A stretch of 54,708 bases of DNA from a virus. Both the position numbers and the translations under genes were made by a program. The stretch covers positions 1 to 54,708 of the IMG/VR virus record IMGVR_UViG_3300028178_000003; one strand, written 5' to 3'. This document shows, one piece after another, positions 28,045 to 36,598 of the stretch (position 1 is the first letter of the stretch; each line of letters begins with the position of its first letter). The notes under the pieces were generated by a model, which had not been told where the DNA came from, did not search any database, and saw nothing but the letters and a program-made list of their open reading frames with translations.

Positions 28045-28700
28045 TATACCCAGTCCGATCGTCTAATAGGCGTAGGTCTAGATTGACCTGTTCTAAAGTA
28101 TATACCTAATTCAGTTATAGCCGCATCAAATAATTTATAATACTTTGTGGTATTTATCTGTACACCATCTATACCGTCCTCTTTTTCACTGTAAGTTTTA
28201 AAACACGCAAAATTTGCCAAAAGATCGTAGTGTAAAAATTCAGGCAAAATACTCGGTTCAACTGAATCTACTGTTAATAAAGTCGGTTTTTTATAAAAAG
28301 CACACAAAAGTGGTGTAACTACAGTAGGTACCCGGTAATAAATAAACTGTGTACGCGTAGCCGTACAAGCTTCTATTTCACCGGTGTTTACACTAAAATC
28401 AAAATCAGAATATTGGCCAGAGAGTAAAATGGCCGACGAGAATACTTTAACTTTTCGTTTATCCGCGACTGTACTACACATATATAAATTACGATCAAAA
28501 TTCCATGCGACTGGTATATCTACTGAATACGCAGTTATAGATGTCAATATATCACCAGTACTCATTAAATCCGGTAATAATACAAGACTCGCGCATCGCT
28601 GAAGACCTTCGTTAATAAAACTATCGATAATTTCATCAATATATAAGTCGTCTTGTACGTTTCGTATAACGCGATCTCTAATTTCTTTGAGTGTTGCCAT
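28044..28700 (-). CDS. Head-tail adaptor (gp4/gp6-like, 218 aa)
   Basis: The N-terminus TLKEIRDRVIRNVQDD and the helix IDSFINEGLQRCASLV match the helical core of podovirus head-tail adaptors that dock under the portal. The middle is beta (residues 50-150) and the C-terminus helical. It follows the major capsid gene after a terminator, the normal order, and shares its stop base with the start of the next gene. It would join portal and tail nozzle. Family placement is inferred from order and the helix motif. Confidence 0.65.
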   Translation of the reverse strand: MATLKEIRDRVIRNVQDDLYIDEIIDSFINEGLQRCASLVLLPDLMSTGDILTSITAYSVDIPVAWNFDRNLYMCSTVADKRKVKVFSSAILLSGQYSDFDFSVNTGEIEACTATRTQFIYYRVPTVVTPLLCAFYKKPTLLTVDSVEPSILPEFLHYDLLANFACFKTYSEKEDGIDGVQINTTKYYKLFDAAITELGIYFRTGQSRPTPIRRSDWV

Positions 28701-28732
28701 AAGACACCTTTTGTTAGATGTGGTTTCAGCAA

Positions 28733-28760
28733 AACCCGTCTACTAAAGAGCAGACGGGTT
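28733..28760 (-). terminator. Terminator after the major capsid gene
   Basis: A 9-bp stem (AACCCGTCT / AGACGGGTT) with a 10-base loop lies between the capsid stop at 28780 and the adaptor start at 28700. On the minus strand the stem is followed by TTTTGC. A leaky terminator here would make capsid mRNA more abundant than tail mRNA. Confidence 0.7.
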
Positions 28761-28779
28761 ATACTTGAAACAACATCGA

Positions 28780-29865
28780 TTAAGTAGGATCTGCGCTATA
28801 TGTGTCTACTGCTACGACACCCCAGTCCTTACTGTTAAATCGAGTTTTCTTGATGCCGAAGATCGTACCGGCAGTGATTGCCAGAGCATTACCACGGTCA
28901 TCTTTATCTTCATTCCAGGAATACCGGTTAGGACCAGAATCCTGGCCATAGGCCATAAGACCAGCTTGGGCGCCCATGAAAAGAGCACGGGCCCCAGGAA
29001 GGTTAACACCGGCACCAACATCGTTATGTCGAATTACATTACGATGTTTATGCAGGATAACATCCGCGTATTCACCAAGTTTACCGGTATACAATTTGGA
29101 TGCCTCACCACGACCCATGTCGGTCGTTTTGGTGATATCCAACCAGTCATTGGTAGTCGTCGATGTCCGAAGATCAAAAGCCTGGAAAGTATGCATAAGC
29201 AATACAAATTTCTTTGTACCGCCGATCATAAAAGGCTGCATCATCGGGTCCGTGGTCTCGGCCTTAGCGACGAGTTTCTCGACTAAGGAGAGTTCGAATT
29301 TGTCAGTGTTGGTGATGTTATTGTATGCGGTAGCCGTTCCACCATATACAAGATGTCCAACGTCGGGCACGGTAAGGGCGTTATTTGCACGGCCGGTCCA
29401 GGTGGTTGGATTATGCATGGTACTTTCACCACGGCAACCGGAAAGATAACAGAAAATTTCCTCGTCCATTTCTTCTGCCCACCATACCGCAAGAGCATCA
29501 CGACCTTTGGCACGAAGATCATAGGGAACACGCTGTTCAGACATCTTACCCTTTGACTTCGTGGACTTTCTGAGTTGGTCGATAAACAAATAGTCACTCC
29601 AGAAAGTAAGGGCTTCTTCACCGGTTGCATGACCCTCGATAATAGCATCACCCTCGATACCAGCTTCAACCAGTTTCATCTGCAGACCGATAGTGACTTT
29701 TTCACCGGCACCTTTATTGAGTTCATTCTGCAGGGTGATGAGATCCTCCGGGGACGTGCCAATAAATGGCGCAAAATACTGTTTCTTCGCGGCTTCTACC
29801 GCAAGCGAAGTGGACCAACGTTGAATTGCTAACGCATGTCCTAATGCAAAATCTGTCATAGCCAT
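28780..29865 (-). CDS. Major capsid protein (N4 gp56 family, 361 aa)
   Basis: The sequence has the layout of the N4 gp56 major capsid family: an N-terminal segment AKKQYFAPFIGTSPED, KGAGEKVTIGLQMKL, EGHATGEEALTFWSDYLFIDQLR, a helix MSEQRVPYDLRAKGRDAL and later KFVLLMHTFQAFDLR and RALFMGAQAGLMAYG. These would form the HK97-like shell. Length is near the normal 350-400. It is preceded by scaffold and portal and followed by a terminator. No protease site is obvious. Confidence is high. Confidence 0.88.
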   Translation of the reverse strand: MAMTDFALGHALAIQRWSTSLAVEAAKKQYFAPFIGTSPEDLITLQNELNKGAGEKVTIGLQMKLVEAGIEGDAIIEGHATGEEALTFWSDYLFIDQLRKSTKSKGKMSEQRVPYDLRAKGRDALAVWWAEEMDEEIFCYLSGCRGESTMHNPTTWTGRANNALTVPDVGHLVYGGTATAYNNITNTDKFELSLVEKLVAKAETTDPMMQPFMIGGTKKFVLLMHTFQAFDLRTSTTTNDWLDITKTTDMGRGEASKLYTGKLGEYADVILHKHRNVIRHNDVGAGVNLPGARALFMGAQAGLMAYGQDSGPNRYSWNEDKDDRGNALAITAGTIFGIKKTRFNSKDWGVVAVDTYSADPT

Positions 29866-29877
29866 AATTCAAATCTC

Positions 29878-30885
29878 CTATTCGCCGGAGAGGTAAGCCT
29901 TTTGTTGAGCTGGAGTTAATTTCATATACTGTGCTTCTGATAAAACACCTTTAGACGCAGGTGTTTCAGAATCACTTGTTGGAATATCACTCAGCGATTT
30001 AAAAGACTTACCACCGGTTTTTATTTTCTTGAGGACTTCAGCCTCAATTGATTTTCGTAATGCGGTTTCGTCTACCGCGGATTTCGGGTCTTTTACAATT
30101 TTTCCTTGAAGCCCGGCGAGCATTTTAAGAATCGATGCGGCTTGTGTACCAAGATAAACTGGTTTAGTTTCGCCGGGTAAAATAATTTGGGTTTCAGGAT
30201 TTGTTAAATAAAACATATCTTTAGTAAAACCCACAGTTTCAGCAAACTCAGCAAGTATTTTTGGGGCTTCTGAGTCTTCGTCAAATAAAGTAGGCACTGC
30301 TTCTTCCATCAGTTTAACTGATTCACGAAATATAGCATCTACTTCTTGTTCACGCGCCTGAGAAATACGCTGTACATTCTCGTAGTCTCGTAATTCTGCC
30401 ATATACACCAATGCATCTCTAGGTGACTCATCTGACAGTTCGCGGAACTCTGCTGTAGTAAGAACCTTAAAATCCGTGCGTACCTCCGGAACAACCTCTG
30501 CAGGGGTTTTTACTTCCGGCGTAAGTACTTTCGCCTCAAGGGCTTTTATACGGTCTTTAAGTGCACGTGTCTCTTCTCTACTTTCTTTTAACGCGGCAAG
30601 TGGAACATAACCTTTAGGTGGTGGTTCGACCTTCGGAGGAGGTGTAGTCTCCGTATCTTCGGTCACCTCTGGTTTTACCTCTACCTCTTGGTCTGTTTTT
30701 CCTTCTGCCGTTCCTTCTTCTTTTCCTTCAACGTCTTTCTCTTCTGCTGTTTCGCCACGTAAATCATCCTCCGAAATTGCAGTTAATCCTTGGTCTATAA
30801 GGACATCAAAGACCGGGGTTTCTAACGTTTGTACTTCATTTGATGTTTCCGTCGTTTCTGACGATACTGGTGTTTCTTCGCTCAT
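29878..30885 (-). CDS. Scaffold/capsid assembly protein (335 aa)
   Basis: A very acidic, Glu/Thr/Pro-rich first third (residues 1-95, with runs such as EEKDVEGKEEGTAEGK and TTPPPKVEPPPKG), a Lys/Glu coiled coil (about 95-125, KESREETRALKDRIKALEAK) and a short conserved C-terminus ending KLTPAQQKAYLSGE. This is the usual build of phage scaffolding proteins. AAAAGGAGAA precedes the ATG. It lies between portal and capsid genes, the normal place. The C-terminal end probably docks to the capsid. Inferred mostly from build and order. Confidence 0.75.
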   Translation of the reverse strand: MSEETPVSSETTETSNEVQTLETPVFDVLIDQGLTAISEDDLRGETAEEKDVEGKEEGTAEGKTDQEVEVKPEVTEDTETTPPPKVEPPPKGYVPLAALKESREETRALKDRIKALEAKVLTPEVKTPAEVVPEVRTDFKVLTTAEFRELSDESPRDALVYMAELRDYENVQRISQAREQEVDAIFRESVKLMEEAVPTLFDEDSEAPKILAEFAETVGFTKDMFYLTNPETQIILPGETKPVYLGTQAASILKMLAGLQGKIVKDPKSAVDETALRKSIEAEVLKKIKTGGKSFKSLSDIPTSDSETPASKGVLSEAQYMKLTPAQQKAYLSGE

Positions 30886-30927
30886 TTAATTCTCCTTTTA
30901 ACGCCGCGTGGGCGAGGTTTACTTGTT

Positions 30928-31125
30928 TTACGCCCGCGAAGGGCGAGTTTCTGGAACTTTTTCAGACCAGTTAATCTGGTCATAGTTCTGCCGATAATTG
31001 CGGTCACCGGTTACGTCTTTATCACGATTCCAGCATCGAAAATTTCGGCCCACTGGAAGTTCTCGGTGACTACGAAAATGTTTCTCAGCTTTTGCTTCAA
31101 ATGCGGCTTCTTGGGCTGCGTTCAT
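30928..31125 (-). CDS. Small protein after portal (65 aa)
   Basis: A short, basic, Arg/Asn-rich protein (HRELPVGRNFRCWNRD) whose start overlaps the portal stop by four bases, so it is translationally coupled. Small genes here are common in podoviruses with this capsid type, often without known function. No domain was recognised; a role in head assembly is plausible from its place only. Confidence 0.55.
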   Translation of the reverse strand: MNAAQEAAFEAKAEKHFRSHRELPVGRNFRCWNRDKDVTGDRNYRQNYDQINWSEKVPETRPSRA

Positions 31126-33134
31126 TTCTTTTTAGCCTCCGTCTTTTTATCGAATTTTGCCTGCATGAGTTCATGCCCAGCTACAAAACCCTCTTGATCA
31201 GCGCGCTGTTTCATAGCCTGAGCAGTTAACATCGCAGCTTGGCCCTCGTTGTGTGCTTTAGATGCCGCTGCTTGAGTTTTCTGCATTTCAAGATCTTGCA
31301 TCTGTTGTTGACGTTGTCGGTCTTCTGCAGACATAGCTTGTTTTTGGTCCATTATCTGGCGTTGTTTTTCTTTACGCTGATCCGTAGTAAGGTCTTCATC
31401 AGCTGGTGCCATGCCTGTAGCTTCTCTTATCTGCGCTAAAATACGTTCTTTCTCAGGTATATCGGAAATCTCAAAAGCGACATTTAACAAGGGGGCCACA
31501 GCTTCTGGTGGGGCCTTGTTAATTGCAGAGAATAACAAGTCCATGTTCTTCTCGCGCATCGTGTCCGTGATCTCTTTAGTGGCAATTACTAAATCAAATC
31601 GACCTTGGGTTAAATCGTTTTTAATAGTATATGCACCAGTATCTGCGTCGTGAATACGTGTATTTATTTCAACAAATTTCTCAACACCCGAAAGTCGGTC
31701 AATAACTCGCATTACTTTTTGTTCGGTCCAGGAATCCTGGATAAGGCACATGATTTTTTCACCCATAATCTTTTGAGACTGATTCGCGTTTTCAAGAAGC
31801 GATAAAGTCATTGTAGAACTAAGTAATACTTTTTTATCAAGTGCAGTACCTGATTGTGCAGGCGTATTCATACCCATTGCTTCATCATTAACACCGACTA
31901 TTTCTTTTATCTCCTGTTCGGATTGTTGCATCATAGAAATCTGAGGTGCGGCCAGAGAGGCCATATCCTCTATTTTAATTTTTTCTAATGCACCTTTATT
32001 TACGACTATAAAACTGTCTAGTCTATTTGCTTCATCCTGTACCACGTTAAGGTCTTCTGCGGCACCTGTTTCTACAGTTGTTCTACGACTGCCGATAAGT
32101 GCCAGACCCATAGACCGGCGTTTATTGACTTCCATATTCTGTTCTTTGACTTGCCGTGGAATACCATAAGGAAAATTATATCGGTCAAGGTATCCGACGT
32201 AAGGTACAAAAGGGAAATCGTCATACGGAAAAGGTGTTGGAATATCCTGAAGTACCAGTTCACCTAAAAATGTCGTTACATACATACGCTTAACATGCGC
32301 CTTAACTAATTCTCGTGATGCTTGTACCATTTGAAACTGTTCGCTTAACGGGGCATTATCCATGTCAAGAACACGGCCGTCGGGTAATACAGCAAACCAT
32401 CTTGGTTCGACATTTGTATACCACATTTCCACTGGTCGTACTCTGGAACGTTCTGAATTAACCCAACGGCCGGAGGAGAGAAAATTTTTGTAGTCCTCAA
32501 TCTCTGTAGCTGCATCGTATACATAAGGTGCTGACATACTGTCAGTCATAGACCTAAATTGTTCTCGTAATTCTCTTTCAAACTCTGGAAAAGCTCCAAT
32601 TAAATTTTCAATATCTTTCCATTCGGCGGTAAAAGCATAACGTGTATTATTGATATTAAGCCAAGGAGTTCCGTATGGGTCCCACCAAAATGAATGCCAC
32701 GGTAATTCACGTAGCATGACTTTTTCTTTTCGTGGATCCGAATTATACCCGACATATATGTCTCCATAACCGACGGATATTTCACTTTCATATGCACTTC
32801 GTTGAATCATTGTACCTTGGTTCTGGTCCACAACAAATGCAATTGCTTCAGACATTACCTGCGATATTTCGTGATCCTCTTTTGTACGTCCTTTTGCGAT
32901 AATATCTTTACGTGCACGAATATAATTTCCGTGAGCCATATTTAGAATCGGAAAAATTCTATTAATGGTCAATGGATTAATATTCTTATCACTGAGTTTA
33001 GAAAAATCTATTTCATTCCAATGAACACCATCCTTAAACTCGGCGTCTTCCCAGCTTTCTTTACGCCAACCTGAATGCCCGAGCATCGCTTCGCAGACCC
33101 AGTTAAGATGTGTTTTAATATCAGGTTTAGGCAT
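31122..33134 (-). CDS. Portal protein (P22-like, 670 aa)
   Basis: The start of the protein (PDIKTHLNWVCEAMLGHSGW), INPLTINRIFPILNMAHG, NQGTMIQRSAYESEISVGYGDIYVG and the Gln/Ala/Lys-rich C-terminal helix are those of the P22-type podovirus portal. The protein forms the dodecamer through which DNA is packaged and to which the adaptor docks. Length and order (terminase, portal, scaffold, capsid) agree. The C-terminus (residues about 590-670) is a Gln-rich helix like a portal barrel. The start is directly next to the terminase stop. Confidence 0.85.
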   Translation of the reverse strand: MPKPDIKTHLNWVCEAMLGHSGWRKESWEDAEFKDGVHWNEIDFSKLSDKNINPLTINRIFPILNMAHGNYIRARKDIIAKGRTKEDHEISQVMSEAIAFVVDQNQGTMIQRSAYESEISVGYGDIYVGYNSDPRKEKVMLRELPWHSFWWDPYGTPWLNINNTRYAFTAEWKDIENLIGAFPEFERELREQFRSMTDSMSAPYVYDAATEIEDYKNFLSSGRWVNSERSRVRPVEMWYTNVEPRWFAVLPDGRVLDMDNAPLSEQFQMVQASRELVKAHVKRMYVTTFLGELVLQDIPTPFPYDDFPFVPYVGYLDRYNFPYGIPRQVKEQNMEVNKRRSMGLALIGSRRTTVETGAAEDLNVVQDEANRLDSFIVVNKGALEKIKIEDMASLAAPQISMMQQSEQEIKEIVGVNDEAMGMNTPAQSGTALDKKVLLSSTMTLSLLENANQSQKIMGEKIMCLIQDSWTEQKVMRVIDRLSGVEKFVEINTRIHDADTGAYTIKNDLTQGRFDLVIATKEITDTMREKNMDLLFSAINKAPPEAVAPLLNVAFEISDIPEKERILAQIREATGMAPADEDLTTDQRKEKQRQIMDQKQAMSAEDRQRQQQMQDLEMQKTQAAASKAHNEGQAAMLTAQAMKQRADQEGFVAGHELMQAKFDKKTEAKKK

Positions 33135-34568
33135 TTAACGTCCCCACCGTGAAGTATCTTTTGGTCGTTTATATGGCTTACTAACGCCGACGTCTCCACG
33201 GAAATACATCATGAGATACTGGAGTGCATCATGTGGATGCGAGTAAAGATTTTTATCCGGTACGTTCATATATTTCTCTTCACCTATAACCTGGATTCGT
33301 CTAAATTTATAACCGCCATTAAAACCTTTACGCACTTGGTGACACCTGGAGTGCAACTGAAATGCTGGCTTATCTCCTGCCATAAGTCGCAAATAAAAAC
33401 GAACGGATTCAATCCGCATCGTGAGGTCATTTGTATTACCCGGTTCGACTTCGATACCAAGGTCACTCAATTCTTTAAACACCGTCTTTTCGTCAGTGTC
33501 AGCTCGTTTATTCCCAGACGGGTCACCAATCCAGGTTATACGGGAAGCCTTCGAAAAATGTTTAAGTACAAAAGGCCGAATGACCAGAGAGTAGAACTGA
33601 TTTATACCCATTCCGTCGCTGGTCAATTCCGCTAGAATATTTACGCCACCTCTTGCTGTTTGCTGGCCAAAGACTGCAGCCGGGGTCAATCCGAAGTCCA
33701 GTCCTACTGCCAAGGGTTCGTCTTCCATAAAGAGAATGGAGTCATTGATGTGCATTCCATCGTTGTACTGCTCTTTGTAAACGGCTTTGCCATCACTGAC
33801 TGACCCATACTTATTCCCAAGATTGACTTTAATCCATTCCTCTTCCTTACCCTCGAGACCGGCCTCGTAGTAGTCATCCGGAAGATTCAATATATTTTCA
33901 GCATTTGGATTAATCACCCAGGCTCCGTCTATTCCTTTAAGAACTCCACCTGGTTGGGTGAAGAATGACCAATTCTTTGGTTTAGTTTCTTGCGCTAACT
34001 CGTATAAATAATGATCCTGATCTACCTGGTTAGTATCGCCGATCATCCCATGCCAACTTGGGCCACCGTCCATCTTTGAAGGATACCTACCATGCCTTAA
34101 ATCACACATATCAATAACTGACTTAGGTAATTCTTTAATCTCGTTTAACCAAAACCCTGTGGCTTGGGCCCCTCTTAACTTCTTGATCGCTTGCGGTCTG
34201 TCAAGGGCGAGAAAGATGAACTCGGAATCAACCAATGTTCTATCCGGCAATAAAAACCGCAATTTATGACTGGGTGGCTCGATGCCCCCTCCCTTATACC
34301 TCCCCAATTCTCCGAAGAGGTCCATCCAATCTTTTACCGTAGTACCAAGTAGATCAGGATAAGTGTTCCGGATCGCATAAAATCTCGTCTTGCGAATCCG
34401 TTGTGAATTTGGTTTTTGTGTTCGCATCCAGTAGAAGATTTTCTCGCAGGATGTGAACGTTTTACCACTACCAAGTGGACCAGTAATAATTGCTACACGG
34501 TCCTGGCAGTGGTAATAATCATCAAGAACTCGGTCTTGACCGTGGTCACAGATAAGTTCAAATCGCAC
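33135..34568 (-). CDS. Terminase large subunit (477 aa)
   Basis: The packaging motor: ATPase domain with Walker A GPLGSGKT (about residues 31-38), a Walker B-like strand GFWLNEIKELP (about 138-148) carrying the catalytic acidic pair, and a nuclease domain with GLDFGLTPA (Asp near 288) and TWIGDPSGNKRADTDE (about 345). ATP hydrolysis drives DNA into the head and the RNase H-like nuclease cuts it. Length is normal. The start lies 2 bases from the small subunit stop. This makes the genome end-forming step headful or cos; the sequence cannot say which. Confidence 0.88.
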   Translation of the reverse strand: MRFELICDHGQDRVLDDYYHCQDRVAIITGPLGSGKTFTSCEKIFYWMRTQKPNSQRIRKTRFYAIRNTYPDLLGTTVKDWMDLFGELGRYKGGGIEPPSHKLRFLLPDRTLVDSEFIFLALDRPQAIKKLRGAQATGFWLNEIKELPKSVIDMCDLRHGRYPSKMDGGPSWHGMIGDTNQVDQDHYLYELAQETKPKNWSFFTQPGGVLKGIDGAWVINPNAENILNLPDDYYEAGLEGKEEEWIKVNLGNKYGSVSDGKAVYKEQYNDGMHINDSILFMEDEPLAVGLDFGLTPAAVFGQQTARGGVNILAELTSDGMGINQFYSLVIRPFVLKHFSKASRITWIGDPSGNKRADTDEKTVFKELSDLGIEVEPGNTNDLTMRIESVRFYLRLMAGDKPAFQLHSRCHQVRKGFNGGYKFRRIQVIGEEKYMNVPDKNLYSHPHDALQYLMMYFRGDVGVSKPYKRPKDTSRWGR

Positions 34569-34570
34569 AA

Positions 34571-35056
34571 CTAGATAGCCCTCCCTGACAGGTCCTTGAT
34601 CACGACCGTCGGTAAGCCCATCTCGTCCACACCAAAAGACGCACTCGCAGCACTCGCACTCTTTTGCATGTCTTTCCAGAGGGACGAGAGCGCCTTGACC
34701 GTCGCGATCCCAACTTGCGGGTCGACGAGATCCAGTACCTCGTTAGCCTTACTGACGAGTCCGGCCTCAAGTTCCAAATAACGGGTGGCCAGTAAGACAT
34801 CTTTTGCGAGGGAGTAAGCGTAGAGGCGTTTGCGGGTTTTCTCAATGAAACGGTCAGAGGTTAGTTTAAAGGCGTCTTCACCTTCAGCTATCTCTATAGG
34901 AGGTTCTTCGTCATCTGGCCATACGGGAGTCCAGCCTTTACGGTCAATCTCGTCCTGAACTGCGGAGATGGGGAGATTAGTTGCGCGAGCTATAGACTCA
35001 GCTGACACGTTAAGTATCTCATATTGAAGCCGCAGGAGTTCTAAATCAATCGCCAT
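34571..35056 (-). CDS. Terminase small subunit (161 aa)
   Basis: The N-terminus contains a helix-turn-helix-like part: YEILNVSAESIARATNLPISAVQDEIDRKGW (split as YEILNVSAESI and RATNLPISAVQDE), the DNA-recognition part of many small terminases. The C-terminal 90 residues are helical and Ala/Lys/Leu-rich, fitting an oligomerisation domain. It directly precedes the large subunit, separated by 2 bases. Start support is weak: no clear Shine-Dalgarno lies upstream (the sequence there is the dispersed-motif variant CCTCTCTGGTT). It is the first gene of the late transcript. Confidence 0.72.
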   Translation of the reverse strand: MAIDLELLRLQYEILNVSAESIARATNLPISAVQDEIDRKGWTPVWPDDEEPPIEIAEGEDAFKLTSDRFIEKTRKRLYAYSLAKDVLLATRYLELEAGLVSKANEVLDLVDPQVGIATVKALSSLWKDMQKSASAASASFGVDEMGLPTVVIKDLSGRAI

Positions 35057-35194
35057 AACCAGAGAGGCCTTCGTCTAAATAATTTTCCAGTACTACGCGG
35101 ACTGACAAGGGTCCGCGTAGCATCACCGGAGGAGAACAACATGCATAACTATAATCGAAGCCGCGGAGAAACTAAGCTGACTTCATTTTGCTTT

Positions 35195-35223
35195 ATAATA
35201 GCATAGTAAAACGAAAAAGTAAA
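35195..35223 (-). promoter_or_regulatory. Sigma-70-like promoter for terminase and head genes
   Basis: On the minus strand TTTACT (35223-35218) and TATTAT (35200-35195) are 17 bases apart, with a short T/A-rich upstream stretch. It reads into the small terminase gene (start 35056) through a 130-base leader that contains the 10-bp stem hairpin. It lacks the AAATAAGTG box of the other promoters. Confidence 0.7.
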
Positions 35224-35390
35224 CAAGAAAATGAGGCAGGGCTGAGATAAAATACAGTAAACGATAAAGTGTAAATACAAGTCAAATATTAGAACTTTTA
35301 TGCGAAAGTTGTCTTGAAAATCGATCAGAGCAATCTTGAATCGTCGTTTTTGAGCCTTTTAGAGTTCAAGTAGGTATTAATAAAGGCTAT

Positions 35391-35431
35391 TTACTCTTTT
35401 TGAAGACGAGTCACTACGTCATTTGGTGTAA
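35391..35431. repeat. 41-bp element, copy 3
   Basis: On the plus strand it reads TTACTCTTTTTGAAGACGAG ... CATTTGGTGTAA. It matches the element at 16149-16189 in the same orientation, and its CTTCAAAAAGAGTAA half (minus-strand sense) also appears inside the tandem repeats to its right. Confidence 0.7.
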
Positions 35432-35474
35432 ATTTATATAAAACGGGGACCAGATAATTCAAGAAGAGTAAACT

Positions 35475-35720
35475 GTGTTCAAATGACTTACAGTTTTGTG
35501 GATTATAGTAAAAATCAATTGTGTTCAAACGACTTATAGTTTTGTGGATTTTGTGCTTCAAAAAGAATTATAGTAAAAATCAATTGTGTTCAAACGACTT
35601 ATAGTTTTGTGGATTTTGTGCTTCAAAAAGAGTAAATTGTGTTCAAACGACTTATAGTTTTGTGGATTTTGTGCTTCAAAAAGAGTAAATTGTGTTCAAA
35701 CGACTTATAGTTTTGTGGAA
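35475..35720. repeat. Five tandem repeats, iteron-like
   Basis: Units start at 35475 (diverged), 35521, 35586, 35639 and 35692 with a basic period of 53 bases. The core is GTGTTCAAACGACTTATAG, then TTTTGTGGATTTTGTG and CTTCAAAAAGAGTAAAT. The second unit has an insertion and the last is truncated after GTGG. TTTTGTGGAT resembles the reverse of a DnaA box. No variable spacers are present, so this is not CRISPR. An iteron or operator array is inferred. Confidence 0.75.
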
Positions 35721-35910
35721 AACGGTTGAAAGGAGTCTGGGCACTTTGACTGGTCTGCTATACACCCCTTCGTGTATAAAAAATTTTTGAATTATTATAT
35801 GAGTAATATTCATTTTTAAATATATGATTTTATTAAATAAAAAATAATTGTATATTTTTTTAAAAAAATTTTATATAATTATTTCAAATTAAATATGAAG
35901 ATTAATTTAT

Positions 35911-35916
35911 TATAAT
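35911..35916 (+). promoter_or_regulatory. Weak possible promoter of the first plus-strand gene
   Basis: TATAAT lies in the AT-rich stretch about 100 bases before the gene, but the -35 at 17 bases (ATTAAA) is poor. After it come short inverted repeats (GTGTGC, GCACAC-like) that could fold the leader. The evidence is weak because the whole stretch is AT-rich. Confidence 0.3.
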
Positions 35917-36015
35917 ATATTATAATAAAAAGATCTTGATATTTAACTATGTGTGCATGACGCACATGTAGATGTGTGCACGGCACATCCCGTGCAGTAG
36001 AACCGGAGGGTCATC

Positions 36016-36411
36016 ATGGCAAGTATCAAAGATCTGCAGAAACAGGTAGAGGAACTCACGGCGCAATTGGCTGTGGCTCGAGAAGTTAAACCCGCAGTTA
36101 TAGTTGTAGAGAAAGCCGGCAAAAAGGCTCAGGCTCTGCAACTACTGATGTCCCATGAATCGCTGAAGTCACAGCGGTTTGCGGATTTGCTCGGCATCAA
36201 AGTGCGCAATATGCAGAGTGTTGTGCACTACCTGAGAGACGATGGTTGGAGCATCTCTGAGGGTGGAGTGTACAGGCTGCAAGTTAATCAGAAACTGGTT
36301 GACTTTGTACACAACAATGCAAGCTGCGCAGAGTTTCTGCGAAACAGGGTGGGTGAGTATGAAGCGATACTCGCTTACAGAGCAACCAAGTCTGCACCGG
36401 TTGCTGAGTAA
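36016..36411 (+). CDS. Coiled-coil plus winged-helix DNA-binding protein (131 aa)
   Basis: The first 35 residues are a coiled coil (SIKDLQKQVEELTAQLAV), followed by a winged helix (about 45-100): LQLLMSHESLKSQRFADLLG, then NMQSVVHYLRDDGWSISEG and YRLQV, a hallmark of regulators that bind DNA through a recognition helix and a beta wing. Residues 100-131 are helical. GGAGGG precedes the ATG. It is the first plus-strand gene and is followed by a large hairpin. Together with the genes at 38199 and 47141 it forms a set of related proteins, each at the head of an operon. Regulator is inferred. Confidence 0.65.
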   Translation: MASIKDLQKQVEELTAQLAVAREVKPAVIVVEKAGKKAQALQLLMSHESLKSQRFADLLGIKVRNMQSVVHYLRDDGWSISEGGVYRLQVNQKLVDFVHNNASCAEFLRNRVGEYEAILAYRATKSAPVAE

Positions 36412-36418
36412 ATAACAC

Positions 36419-36450
36419 AAGTGTGCATGTGAGAAATCACATGCACACTT
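36419..36450 (+). terminator. 14-bp perfect hairpin with GAAA loop, probable terminator
   Basis: AAGTGTGCATGTGA and its exact complement flank the tetraloop GAAA, directly after the stop at 36411. The stem is followed by only a short T-run (CTTTG), so termination efficiency is unknown. It is also the first stem of a structured array (see findings). Confidence 0.6.
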
Positions 36451-36500
36451 TGTGATAGTATAACAGGGAGTCAGCCAAAACACTATCACACCCCGCGGGG
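36451..36500 (+). other. Structured array copy A: long stem and GC palindrome
   Basis: TGTGATAGT (36451-36459) pairs with ACTATCACA (36482-36490), enclosing about 22 bases; it is followed directly by the perfect palindrome CCCCGCGGGG (36491-36500). The same order recurs at 37240-37342. It is non-coding and of unknown function. Confidence 0.6.
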
Positions 36501-36598
36501 CAGGACCCACACAACTAGTAGATAAGGCCCCGCAAGACCGAAGAGTTCGACCAGAGGGATCCGTCCAATTATAATTATATTTGCGGGAGAAATAAACA

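Larger units (their letters stand above)
35057..36015. other. Divergent intergenic region (959 bases)
   Basis: No convincing gene is present. Reading left to right it holds: a 10-bp stem hairpin (about 35091-35120, TACGCGGAC and GTCCGCGTA arms), a minus-strand promoter (35195-35223), a run of AT-rich sequence, the 41-bp element (35391-35431), five tandem repeats (35475-35720), a strongly AT-rich stretch (35780-35935) and a leader with small hairpins before the first plus-strand gene. This is the natural place for a replication origin and for the divergent switch between early and late transcripts. Confidence 0.7.

Noticed and set aside
35475-35720. CRISPR array
   Set aside because: The unit is 53 bases with no variable spacers; the copies are contiguous.
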